Shown here one piece after another: positions 29,963-41,793 of a stretch of DNA of 64,000 nucleotides. Position 1 is the stretch's first letter. Every line of letters begins with the position of its first letter. Below the pieces are notes generated by a model. That model ran no database searches. It was not told the DNA's origin and saw only the letters and a list, made by a program, of their open reading frames with translations. The DNA is from Pectobacterium carotovorum (lineage in GTDB: Bacteria; Pseudomonadota; Gammaproteobacteria; Enterobacterales; Enterobacteriaceae): positions 4,092,001 through 4,156,000 of the forward strand of contig CP066552.1 in the NCBI GenBank assembly GCA_016415585.1. Direction: 5' to 3'. The position numbers and the translations under genes were made by a program.

Positions 29963-30592
29963 TTAAGCTGGAACAAATTTTAACGTTCCATCCAGTATGA
30001 AATTCAACGATGTTACCCCATTTGGGAAGGAAAACGGGGTTGGGCTACTGACAAATGTACCCTCGACAGCAACACCCACTTTTGAATCAGTGGTACAAAT
30101 CCAATAGAGTGGGTGTGTATCAAACAAGAAATTCCCATTTGGTTTGCCTTGCATAGCAAAGGTCGGCAAAGCATTCATGTAAACAGCAAGACTCATCGCT
30201 TTTGATTCTGTTACGGTAAATGATGTATCTGTATTTATTAGCATACTGCCACTAGATATAGTTTGATTATGGTACGCTGGATGCTCTGTTTTGAACTGAC
30301 CACCAGAGTAACTGATGCCCATCGCGTTTTTACCCCCAGCGGTTGTAGGATCCATGTTTTGCATCGGCCCACCAGACTGCCATTGAACCCCCGGAGCCAA
30401 CGGCTGGTCACTTGTCCCCCAATTCAGCGCCCAATCGACAGACCAACTATAGACATTGGTATTTCCATCATTGACCGTTTGCCGTAACCAAACCAGAGGC
30501 AAACCACTGATGACATTAGGGTAAGTTTGATAGATGGCAATGTTTGCTGCATCACCACTTTTATTTAACACAGAAATATTATAGGAAGACAT
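29963..30592 (-). CDS. RhiA-like protein, copy A
   Basis: A 209-residue soluble protein without signal peptide. The pattern IAIYQTYPN, LVWLRQ, YSWSVDWALNWG, LAPGVQWQSGG, GSMLINTDTSFTV, AMQGKPNGNFLFDTHPLYWI resembles RhiA, the abundant rhizosphere-expressed protein of Rhizobium leguminosarum whose biochemical role is unknown; in Rhizobium rhiA is under quorum-sensing control. The match is from memory and not aligned. AAAGGAAA lies before the ATG. It has its own terminator and an AT-rich 1-kb leader, so each copy is its own unit. It differs from B and C at scattered positions (NVISGLP, FNGTL-type tail LDGTLKFVPA). Confidence 0.75.
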   Translation of the reverse strand: MSSYNISVLNKSGDAANIAIYQTYPNVISGLPLVWLRQTVNDGNTNVYSWSVDWALNWGTSDQPLAPGVQWQSGGPMQNMDPTTAGGKNAMGISYSGGQFKTEHPAYHNQTISSGSMLINTDTSFTVTESKAMSLAVYMNALPTFAMQGKPNGNFLFDTHPLYWICTTDSKVGVAVEGTFVSSPTPFSFPNGVTSLNFILDGTLKFVPA

Positions 30593-31295
30593 AATTTATT
30601 TCCTTTCAGTAAAATGAGATATAAAAACGGCATTCAAAACCAATTCACAGAGATATTCCAACTCAGAAGGAACAATTTAATTATTGCCAAAAATTCATAT
30701 TTTGCAAATATATTCTTTAAATTTAAAAAACAACACCACCCTATTTAATAGCAAAGAGAATAATTATTTATAAATTTAACCATAAAGATCACTTCAACAC
30801 ATTAAATAGGATAATAAATTAACAACAACAAAAAACAATCATTTATTAACCCAAAAAATTAATTTGCGTTCATCATTATTTTAATGCACTTAATTTTATG
30901 ATAATTCATTCAATATAATCGACATACATAAACCACCATATAATTTGATAAGATTTTATTTTTTAATCATTAAAATAAAAAACACCATGAGTTAATATTA
31001 TAAAAAAATCATTTAAATGTTAAACCAGTTGAAAATAAGGTTTAGTTTTCACATCCTGCCTATGAAATAATACGTTCCTAATTATATTTTATAATTCATA
31101 GATGTTTACAGTCAAAAATTTATACTCATGAAATTTTTTCCATTGCTTTGTCACGCGTTTTATTCACCACTTTTGTGTAATCATCCCTTATTGATTAAAA
31201 TGCAACCAATTAAGATTCGTCATGAAGAAAGCGCATTTCACTGAAAATAATACTGTTCTTACCCACGTAATGTGGACGCAGCCCTAAGCGAAGGG

Positions 31296-31490
31296 CTACT
31301 TTTCAAACTGTTCTGGGCTAAATCCACCACAGGCACTCGTGCTGCCACGTAGATAACCCCGTTTCAGCAGTGCCTGATCATCTGCCGAGCAGTACTGCAC
31401 GCCACGGTTTTTACGTTGTACATCAGACTCTGAGCACGAAGTTCGTCCGTCAGACGTGGCGCACCATAACGCTGTTTTTCCTGACAGCAC
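31296..31490 (-). mobile_element. IS3-family transposase remnant, copy 1
   Basis: A frame of 64 codons reads [19 protein letters not shown] and ends CGGFSPEQFEK, typical of the end of IS3-family OrfB, but the stretch between (the catalytic centre with YDNACAES and the long helix) is deleted. A second frame just upstream carries [14 protein letters not shown], another OrfB block. It is therefore a multiply deleted, dead IS3 copy, repeated at 33005. Confidence 0.8.
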
Positions 31491-31589
31491 GACACACCTC
31501 AGCTAATGCGTTCAGCCAGTTTCGGGGCTTCTTGAGGGGGTACTCAAAACAGGGGAACTACATAAACTCTTAGGTCCCAATGTAACATT

Positions 31590-31629
31590 GATAAAACCAA
31601 TCTGTCGTTTATTACAGATTGGTTTTATC
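31590..31629. terminator. Terminator after RhiA-like copy B
   Basis: Identical 16-bp stem and 8-base loop to the one after copy A, 1709 bp away and about 42 bp past the stop of copy B. Confidence 0.85.
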
Positions 31630-31671
31630 ATACGCAAAATGCTCTATTTCCTTCCGGAGAAGGCTACGATA

Positions 31672-32301
31672 TTAGGCTCGAACAAATTTTAGCGTTTCAT
31701 CCAGTATGAAATTCAACGATGTTACCCCATTTGGGAAGGAAAACTGGGTTGGGCTACTGACAAATGTACCCTCGACAGCAACACCTTGTTTTGAATCAGT
31801 GGTACAAATCCAATAGACTGGGTGTGTATCAAACAAGAAATTCCCATTTGGTTTACCTTGCATAGCAAATGTCGGCAAAGCATTCATGTAAACAGCAACA
31901 CTCATCGCTTTTGATTCTTTTACGGTAAATGATGCATCTGTATTTATTAGCATACTGCCACTAGATATAGTTTGATTATGGTGCGCTGGATGCTCTGTTT
32001 TGAACTGACCACCAGAGTAACTGATGCCCATCGCGTTTTTACCCCCAGAGGTTGTAGGATCCATGTTTTGCATCGGCCCACCAGATTTCCATTGAACCCC
32101 CAGAGCCAACGGCTGGTCACTTGTCCCCCAATTCAGCGCCCAATCGACAGACCAATTATAGACATTGGTATTTCCATTATTGACCGTTTGCCGTAACCAA
32201 ACCAGAGGCAAACCGTTGGAGATATTAGGGTAAGTTTGATAGATGGCAATGTTTGCTGCATCACCACTTTTATTTAACACAGAAATATTATAGGAAGACA
32301 T
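31672..32301 (-). CDS. RhiA-like protein, copy B
   Basis: A 209-residue paralogue nearly identical to copies A and C. Small differences include PNISNGLP, VNNGNTNVYNWSVDW, ALGVQWKSGG and FTVKESKAMSVAVYMN. The tail is LDETLKFVRA. All conserved aromatic and Gly positions of the family pattern are kept, and the frame is intact, so copies appear to be under selection or very young. The same ribosome site (AAAGGAAA, 6 bp before ATG) and terminator are present. Function inferred only through RhiA resemblance. Confidence 0.75.
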   Translation of the reverse strand: MSSYNISVLNKSGDAANIAIYQTYPNISNGLPLVWLRQTVNNGNTNVYNWSVDWALNWGTSDQPLALGVQWKSGGPMQNMDPTTSGGKNAMGISYSGGQFKTEHPAHHNQTISSGSMLINTDASFTVKESKAMSVAVYMNALPTFAMQGKPNGNFLFDTHPVYWICTTDSKQGVAVEGTFVSSPTQFSFPNGVTSLNFILDETLKFVRA

Positions 32302-33004
32302 AATTTATTTCCTTTCAGTAAAATGAGGTATAAAAACGGCATTCAAAACCAATTCACAGAGATATTCCAACTCAGAAGGAACAATTTAATTATTGCCAAA
32401 AATTCATATTTTGCAAATATATTCTTTAAATTTAAAAAACAACATCACCCTATTTAATAGCAAAAAGAATAATTATTTATAAATTTAACCATAAAGATCA
32501 CTTCAACACATTAAATAGGATAATAAATTAACAACAACAAAAAACAATCATTTATTAACCCAAAAAATTAATTTGCGTTCATCATTATTTTAATGCACTT
32601 AATTTTATTATAATTCATTCAATATAATCGACATACATAAACCACCATATAATTTGATAAGATTTTATTTTTTAATCATTAAAATAAAAAACACCATGAG
32701 TTAATATTATAAAAAAATCATTTAAATGTTAAACCAGTTGAAAATAAGGTTTAGTTTTCACATCCTGCCTATGAAATAATACGTTCCTAATTATATTTTA
32801 TAATTCATAGATGTTTACAGTCAAAAATTTATACTCATGAAATTTTTTCCATTGCTTTGTCACGCGTTTTATTCACCACTTTTGTGTAATCATCCCTTAT
32901 TGATTAAAATGCAACCAATTAAGATTCGTCATGAAGAAAGCGCATTTCACTGAAAATAATACTGTTCTTACCCACGTAATGTGGACGCAGCCCTAAGCGA
33001 AGGG

Positions 33005-33199
33005 CTACTTTTCAAACTGTTCTGGGCTAAATCCACCACAGGCACTCGTGCTGCCACGTAGATAACCCCGTTTCAGCAGTGCCTGATAATTTGCCGAGCA
33101 GTACTGCACGCCACGGTTTTTACGTTGTACATCAGACTCTGAGCACGAAGTTCGTCCGTCAGACGTGGCGCACCATAACGCTGTTTTTCCTGACAGCAC
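33005..33199 (-). mobile_element. IS3-family transposase remnant, copy 2
   Basis: The same deleted OrfB fragment as at 31296, with two base differences (ADDQ becomes ANYQ). It was copied with the RhiA-like unit rather than by transposition. Confidence 0.8.
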
Positions 33200-33298
33200 G
33201 ACACACCTCAGCTAATGCGTTCAGCCAGTTTCGGGGCTTCTTGAGGGGGTACTCAAAACAGGGGAACTACATAAACTCTTAGGTCCCAATGTAACATT

Positions 33299-33338
33299 GA
33301 TAAAACCAATCTGTCGTTTATTACAGATTGGTTTTATC
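33299..33338. terminator. Terminator after RhiA-like copy C
   Basis: Third identical copy of the 16-bp hairpin, 1709 bp from the second. Confidence 0.85.
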
Positions 33339-33380
33339 ATACGCAAAATGCTCTATTTCCTTCCGGAGAAGGCTACGATA

Positions 33381-34010
33381 TTAGGCTCGAACAAATTTTA
33401 GCGTTTCATCCAGTATGAAATTCAACGATGTTACCCCATCTGGGAAAGAAAACTGGGTTGGGCTACTGACAAATGTACCCTCAACAGCAACACCTTGTTT
33501 TGAATCAGTGGTACAAATCCAATAGACTGGGTGTGTATCAAACAAGAAATTCCCATTTGGTTTGCCTTGCATAACAAAGGTCGGCAAAGCATTCATGTAA
33601 ACAGCAAAACTCAGTGCCTTTGATTCTGTTACGGTAAATGATGCATCTGTATTTATTAGCATACTGCCACTAGATATAGTTTGATTATTGTGCGCTGGAC
33701 GTTCTGTTTTGAACTGACCACCTGAGTAACTGACGCCCATCGCGTTTTTACCCCCAGCGGTTGTAGGATCCATGTTTTGTATTGGCCCACCAGATTTCCA
33801 TTGAACCCCCGGAGCCAACGGCTGGTCACTTGTCCCCCAATTCAGCGCCCAATCGACAGACCAATTATAGACATTGGTGTTTCCATCATTGACCGTTTGC
33901 CGTAACCAAACCAGAGACAAACCGTTGGAGATCTTAGGGTAAGTTTGATAGATGGCAATGTTTGCTGCATCACCACTTTTATTTAACACAGAAATATTAT
34001 AGGAAGACAT
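33381..34010 (-). CDS. RhiA-like protein, copy C
   Basis: A 209-residue paralogue with an intact frame. It differs from B at, among others, PKISNGLSL, GGPIQNMDPTTAGG, MGVSYSGGQFKTERPAHNN and ALSFAVYMNALPTFVMQG. It is the rightmost of the 1709-bp tandem units; its upstream region diverges from those of A and B beyond about 30 bp, meaning its promoter may be the ancestral one. Carries the common ribosome site and terminator. Function unknown apart from the RhiA resemblance. Confidence 0.75.
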   Translation of the reverse strand: MSSYNISVLNKSGDAANIAIYQTYPKISNGLSLVWLRQTVNDGNTNVYNWSVDWALNWGTSDQPLAPGVQWKSGGPIQNMDPTTAGGKNAMGVSYSGGQFKTERPAHNNQTISSGSMLINTDASFTVTESKALSFAVYMNALPTFVMQGKPNGNFLFDTHPVYWICTTDSKQGVAVEGTFVSSPTQFSFPDGVTSLNFILDETLKFVRA

Positions 34011-34040
34011 AATTTATTTCCTTTCAGTAAAATGAGGTAT

Positions 34041-34613
34041 AAGAGCGATATTCCAATCCAGAGGGAACAATTTAATTATTGCTAACATCTCGTATTTTGC
34101 AAATATATATTGAAAATTTAAAAAATAAAAATCATTTAATAATGAGTTAAGTAGTTATTTAAAATTTAACTTTTCTCAAAAACAATCTGAACACAACAAT
34201 AAAAACAAAAATAAATAACCTTAAAAACAATTAACAGACTATCATATTAGTTAAAAATTAAATCACCTTTCTTTTATTTATATATATTATTATAAACAAC
34301 AGTAATTAAAATTAATAGCGCGTCTATTTTTTAATGAATGCGCCTATGAGTTTCATGCAAATCGATCAAACATAAGTTGCACTCACTACGTTAAATCCAC
34401 CGCAAAAACGACATTATTGACAGCCATTTCGGCGCTCCGCTCTTTGATAGCTGGCTTGCGGGCTTAACAAGCGTACAAACGTACAAACGTGGTCATCATG
34501 ATAGCGAAATCTGATGATGATAAACCTGAGCAGACTAGCAATGGGGATAATGAATATTAACGCTGATTATGAAAGAATTTTAGACGCGAGCATTATATAA
34601 TGAGCCAAAATAA
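34041..34613. other. AT-rich leader of copy C
   Basis: Very AT-rich, no open frame of note. Includes a short tandem ACAAACGT-type repeat (GTACAAAC twice, about 34472-34490). Probably promoter and regulatory DNA of copy C. Confidence 0.35.
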
Positions 34614-34657
34614 TTGGAAGCATCATATTTATATATGATATTAGAACTTAATGTGAA

Positions 34658-34697
34658 ATTGAGAAAACCAATCTGTCGTTTATTACAAATTGGTTTT
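34658..34697. terminator. Terminator after RhiA-like copy D (covarying stem)
   Basis: The same hairpin as in A-C but with GAG/CTC at the base of the stem instead of GAT/ATC, a compensatory double change. One mismatch near the loop (CTGT against ACAA). Confidence 0.8.
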
Positions 34698-34742
34698 CTC
34701 ATGCTCAAGAGACTCTATTCTCTTCCGAAGAAAACCACAATA

Positions 34743-35372
34743 TTAGGATCGAACAAACTTCAACGTTTCATCAAGTGTGAAATTCAACGAGGTTACCCCA
34801 TCCGGGAAGGAAAATTGGGTTGGGCTACTGACAAATGTCCCCTGGACAGCAACGCCCACGTTTGAATCAGTGCAACAAATCCAATAAATTGGATGTGTGT
34901 CAAACAAGAAATTCCCATTTGGTTTACCTTGCATAGCAAATGTCGGCAAAGCATTCATGTAAACAGCAACACTCATCAATTTTGATTCTGTTACGGTAAA
35001 TGATGTATCTGTACTTATTAGCATACTGCCACTAGATACGTCTTTATTGTAGTGCGCCAAAGACGATGTTTGAAACTGGCCGTCGGAGTAACTAACACCT
35101 ATCGCATTTTTTCCTTCGGGTACAGTGGGATTCATGTTTTGTATCGGCCCACCAGATTGCCAAAGAACACCCGGAACCAAGGTCTTCTCACTTGTCCCCC
35201 AATTTAGCGCCCAGTCGACGGACCAGCTATAGGTATTATTATTTCCATCATTGATGGTTTGCCGTAACCAGACCAGGGGCAAACCATTAGTGATATTAGG
35301 GTAAGTTTGATAGATAGCAATGTTTGCTGCAGCGCCACTTTCATTTGACACAGAGATATCATAGGAAGACAT
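34743..35372 (-). CDS. RhiA-like protein, copy D (older paralogue)
   Basis: A 209-residue paralogue clearly more diverged than A-C: VSNESGAAANIAI, SEKTLVPGVLWQSGG, NPTVPEGKNAIGV and SDGQFQTSSLAHYNKDVSSG. The family pattern (YSWSVDWALNWG, AMQGKPNGNFLFDTHPIYWI) is preserved. It lies outside the 1709-bp units, 730 bp upstream of copy C, and shares features with copy E (HYNKDV, WICCTDS), so D and E form a second subgroup. Own ribosome site (GAAAGGAAATAAACTC before ATG) and terminator. Confidence 0.75.
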   Translation of the reverse strand: MSSYDISVSNESGAAANIAIYQTYPNITNGLPLVWLRQTINDGNNNTYSWSVDWALNWGTSEKTLVPGVLWQSGGPIQNMNPTVPEGKNAIGVSYSDGQFQTSSLAHYNKDVSSGSMLISTDTSFTVTESKLMSVAVYMNALPTFAMQGKPNGNFLFDTHPIYWICCTDSNVGVAVQGTFVSSPTQFSFPDGVTSLNFTLDETLKFVRS

Positions 35373-35720
35373 GAGTTTATTTCCTTTCAGTATAAATTAG
35401 GTATGGAAACGGTATTTCAAGCCAAATTAAAAAAAACATTCAATTCCAGAAATAACAATTTAATTATTGTCAATATTTCGTATTTTGCAAATATGTTTTT
35501 TTGAAACTTTAAAAACAACACCAGCCTATTTAATAGAAAAACCAATAGTTATTTGTAAATTTAATTATCGATTCACAAATAATTATTACAACACATTCAA
35601 TAAGATGTAATAATGCTAATTAAATGGTGGCTTAGCGTTGTACCTAGAGGAGGCAGTAATTTAAATAGTGTCATTGCCTGTTTTTGATATGTTCACTCCA
35701 ACAACGGAGACAGGCAAAAT
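35373..35720. other. AT-rich leader of copy D and left end of the IS256 relic
   Basis: Up to about 35620 it resembles the leaders of the other RhiA-like genes; from about 35630 GC content rises into the dead IS256 element. No gene is seen. Confidence 0.4.
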
Positions 35721-36833
35721 ATGGACGAAAAGAAGCTTAAGGCACTCGCTGCCGAATTGGCCAAAGGCCTCAAAACAGAAGCGGCTCTCAACCCGTTTTC
35801 ACGTATGCTGACGAAACTCACCGTCTAAACCGCGCTCAGTGCGGAACTCACCGACCATCTCGGTCACGAGAAAAACCCCCCTCAAACAGGCTCTAATACC
35901 CGAAACGGTTACTCGACAAAAACGTGGCTCTGCGATGACGGTGAGCTTGAAATCAATACACCACGTGACCGTGAAAGCTCTTTTGAGCCTCAGTTAATTA
36001 AGAAAAATCAGACGCGCATCACGCAGATGGACAGCAAGATTTTATCCCTGTACGCCAAAGGCATGACCACGCGGGAAATCGTCGCTACCTTCAAAGAGAT
36101 GTATGACGCAGATGTCTCGCCCACGCTGATATCCAAAGTGACTGATGCCGTTAAAGAACAGGTGGCCGAATGGCAAAATCTTCCGTTAGACTCGCTGTAT
36201 CCCATTGTTTATCTTTACTGTATCGTGGTGAAGGTTCGGCACAGTGGCAGCGTGATAAACAAGCCGGTGTTCCTCGCGCTGGGCATGTGGCTGGCAGAAC
36301 ATGAAGGCGCGAAGTTCTGGTTGAGTGTCCTGAGTGAGCTAAAAAATCGGGGGCTTCAGGATATTCTCATTGCCTGCGTGGACGGTCTGAAAGGCTTCCC
36401 GGATGCGATAAACCGCGTGTATCCCCAGACACATATCCAGTTGTGCATCATCCACATGGTGCGCAACTGCCTGAAATACGTGTCGTGGAAAGATTACAAA
36501 GGGGTCACCAGCGGGTTGAAAGCGGTGTATCAGGCTTCGACAGAGGAAGCCGCGCTGATGGCGCTGGATGAATTCTCCGGTGTCTGGGATGAGAAATACC
36601 CGCAAATCAGCAAAACCAGGCGGGCGCACTGGGAAAATATCAATACCTTCTTTGGCTACCCGCCGGATATTCGCAAGGCTATTTACACCACGAACGACGA
36701 CTCTGTGCGGAAGGTTATTTATCTGGCGATACAATCGGCGTCAAAAAAATGGAGCATGCCGCTCCAGAACTGGCGGCTGGCGATGAGCCGTTTTATTATT
36801 GAGTTCGGTGATCGCCTGGACGACCACCTTTAA
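35721..36833 (+). pseudogene. IS256-family transposase, inactivated
   Basis: The frame from MDEKKLKALAAELAKG to FGDRLDDHL is that of an IS256-family (mutator-type) transposase, broken by TAA at 35826-35828 (codon 36) and by two in-frame deletions: the INTEGQKELL segment is missing before MWLAEHEGAKFW, and the AIESLN segment with the catalytic Glu is missing between IYTTN and DDSVRKV. The first catalytic Asp (normally in DCIVVKVR) is Tyr; only the Asp of ACVDGLKG remains. So it cannot transpose. It lies between RhiA-like copies D and E. Confidence 0.9.
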
Positions 36834-36961
36834 TGGGATGGCAATTACACTGGATTATTAACAGGGTCAGCCTTTTACAAACGCACACGTCCCCAGCTAC
36901 ACCAAGAGGATACTTATTCATGCATAATGAGGCTCTATTTTTTCCGAAGAAAGCTAAAATA

Positions 36962-37591
36962 TTAGTTTTTGATAAATTTCAACGTTTCATTGAGTTTGAA
37001 ATTTAACGAGGTTACCCCATCAGGGAAGGAAAGCTGAGTTGGACTGCTAACAAATGTACCTTGGACAGCAACACCCTGTTTTGAGTCAGTGCAACAAATC
37101 CAATAGACTGGACGTGCATTAAACATGAAATTCCCATTTGGTTTACCTTGCATAGCAAATGCTGGCAAAGAATTCATGTAAATAGCAATACTCAACGCAT
37201 TTGAGTCTCTTACGGTAAATGATGTGTCTGTACTTATTAACATACTGCCACTAGGTACGTCTTTATTATAGTGCGCCAAAGGCAGTGTTTGGAACTGATC
37301 ACCGGAGTAACGGATTCCCATCGCGTTGTATCCGCTGGACGTTGTAGGGTCCATGTTTTGCATCGGCCCACCAGAACGCCATTGAACCCCCGGAGCCAAG
37401 GGCTGGTCAGTTGTCCCCCAATTCAGCGCCCAATCGACAGACCAACTGTAGACATTGGTATTTCCATCGTTGACCGTTTGCCGTAACCAGATCAGGGGAA
37501 AACCACTAGTGATATTAGGGTAAGTTTGATAGATGGCAATGTTTGCTGCAGCACCACTTTCATTTGACACAGAAACACGATAGGAAGACAT
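36962..37591 (-). CDS. RhiA-like protein, copy E
   Basis: A 209-residue paralogue of the D subgroup (MSSYRVSVSNESGAAA, DPTTSSGYNAMGIRYSGDQ, HYNKDVPSGSML, WICCTDSKQG). The frame is intact and the family pattern kept (AMQGKPNGNFMFNARPVYWI). Unlike A-D it has no hairpin terminator: sequence similarity to the other loci stops at the ATGC just after where the hairpin should be, and the IS256 relic follows. Its leader carries four poly-C tracts. Function unknown. Confidence 0.75.
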   Translation of the reverse strand: MSSYRVSVSNESGAAANIAIYQTYPNITSGFPLIWLRQTVNDGNTNVYSWSVDWALNWGTTDQPLAPGVQWRSGGPMQNMDPTTSSGYNAMGIRYSGDQFQTLPLAHYNKDVPSGSMLISTDTSFTVRDSNALSIAIYMNSLPAFAMQGKPNGNFMFNARPVYWICCTDSKQGVAVQGTFVSSPTQLSFPDGVTSLNFKLNETLKFIKN

Positions 37592-37936
37592 GAATTTATT
37601 TCCTTTCAGTATAAATGAGATATGGGAACGGTAGTTAAAGACAACGTAAAAACATATCCTCTACCAGAATTAACAATTTAATTATTGTCAATAATCTTGA
37701 GCTTTGCAAATGTGTTTTAAAATTTAAAAAACACCCCCCTATTAAATAGGAAAATAAATAATAACCCCCCAAATTAACCTTTGAAAAATAAAAATCACCA
37801 CAACATATTCAATAATATACCCCCCCCTATTAACAAAACATATTTACCTCCATCTTTTATTTGAAATATTCAATAAAAAGCCTTACTTCAAACCTGTTAG
37901 CCCCCCTCTCATTATATAATTAGATAACATTGAAAA
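37592..37936. other. Leader of copy E with poly-C tracts
   Basis: AT-rich, no gene. It holds C-runs at 37734-37739 (6), 37765-37770 (6), 37820-37827 (8) and 37901-37906 (6), where sister leaders have shorter or no C-runs. Confidence 0.6.
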
Positions 37937-38270
<334 letters not shown>

Positions 38271-38642
38271 CGTATTCATTGAATGGTACTCGGCTTCATG
38301 TAACAAGAAAAGCATGCTTTCTAACGTGAAAATATTTATCACCACCGGGCAAAAGGTCGAATGTTAATGTCTGCATCAAAGCCGTTCTCCGTGCCTCCTA
38401 AGGCGTGTGACCTTGTAGGGGCTCCACCAGCATTGAACCAGTAGCTACCTATGCAGTACAGATCAAACAGGAAACGGTGGTATTTCATAAATGCAGGTTA
38501 CTCCGCATCAATGAATCGTTTCTTCACAGGGACGGGCTTCGCGGCTGTCAGCACACAGTTAACCCCCAAAAGCACGACGAGGAATGATAGTGTCAATAGT
38601 CTGTTCCACGGTGTAGTAGACATCGATTATGCGTGATTGTAG
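38271..38642. other. No convincing gene
   Basis: Several short frames only. Composition lies between island and core. Nothing recognisable. Confidence 0.35.
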
Positions 38643-38984
38643 GTGAGGATCAACGCAAGCGTTGCCCCGACGGCAAAGCAGGCAGCCAGTGATAAAACAA
38701 TGTTGAAAATATCTTTCTTTAATCTCTTTATCAGATATAAGAAAGAATCGACCATTCGGCATCCAGACATTTTTCGGCTTAAGGATTTTTCTCCGCTAGA
38801 ACTGGTTTCCCAAGGATGCGAGTTAGTCGGCGATCCGACCGACTTTCATTTTTATGAGAAAGATTATGTTATTGGTTATCATAATAAAAAGCTGAATATT
38901 GTTTTTAAAAACTATTTTTATCTCGATGAGAATGCCGGAAATGGCCTTTCAATAGGAAGGGGGCGAGCCTTATGTCTCTTTTGA
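38643..38984 (+). CDS. Small hypothetical protein
   Basis: A 113-codon frame. The part from IRHPDIFRLKDFSPLEL to FYLDENAGNGLSIG has protein-like composition with a beta-rich pattern and may be the start of a truncated larger protein. No clear ribosome site before its ATG; a start at an internal Met (MLKISFFNL, 38703) is equally possible. Not recognised. It ends 640 bp before the ThDP-enzyme relic. Confidence 0.35.
   Translation: MRINASVAPTAKQAASDKTMLKISFFNLFIRYKKESTIRHPDIFRLKDFSPLELVSQGCELVGDPTDFHFYEKDYVIGYHNKKLNIVFKNYFYLDENAGNGLSIGRGRALCLF

Positions 38985-41793
<2,809 letters not shown>

Larger units (their letters stand above)
29881..34040. repeat. Tandem 1709-bp repeat (three RhiA-like units)
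   Basis: The segment repeats with a period of exactly 1709 bp: terminators at 29881, 31590 and 33299, genes ending at 29963, 31672 and 33381, and IS3 relics at 31296 and 33005. The spacers 30593-31671 and 32302-33380 are both 1079 bp and differ at only a handful of bases, so the duplications are recent. The third unit stops matching about 30 bp upstream of copy C (near 34040). Confidence 0.95.

Noticed and set aside
34472..34490. Short repeated GTACAAAC as a possible CRISPR or iteron
   Set aside because: Only two units, no spacers of even length and no associated genes; no CRISPR array is seen anywhere in the window.
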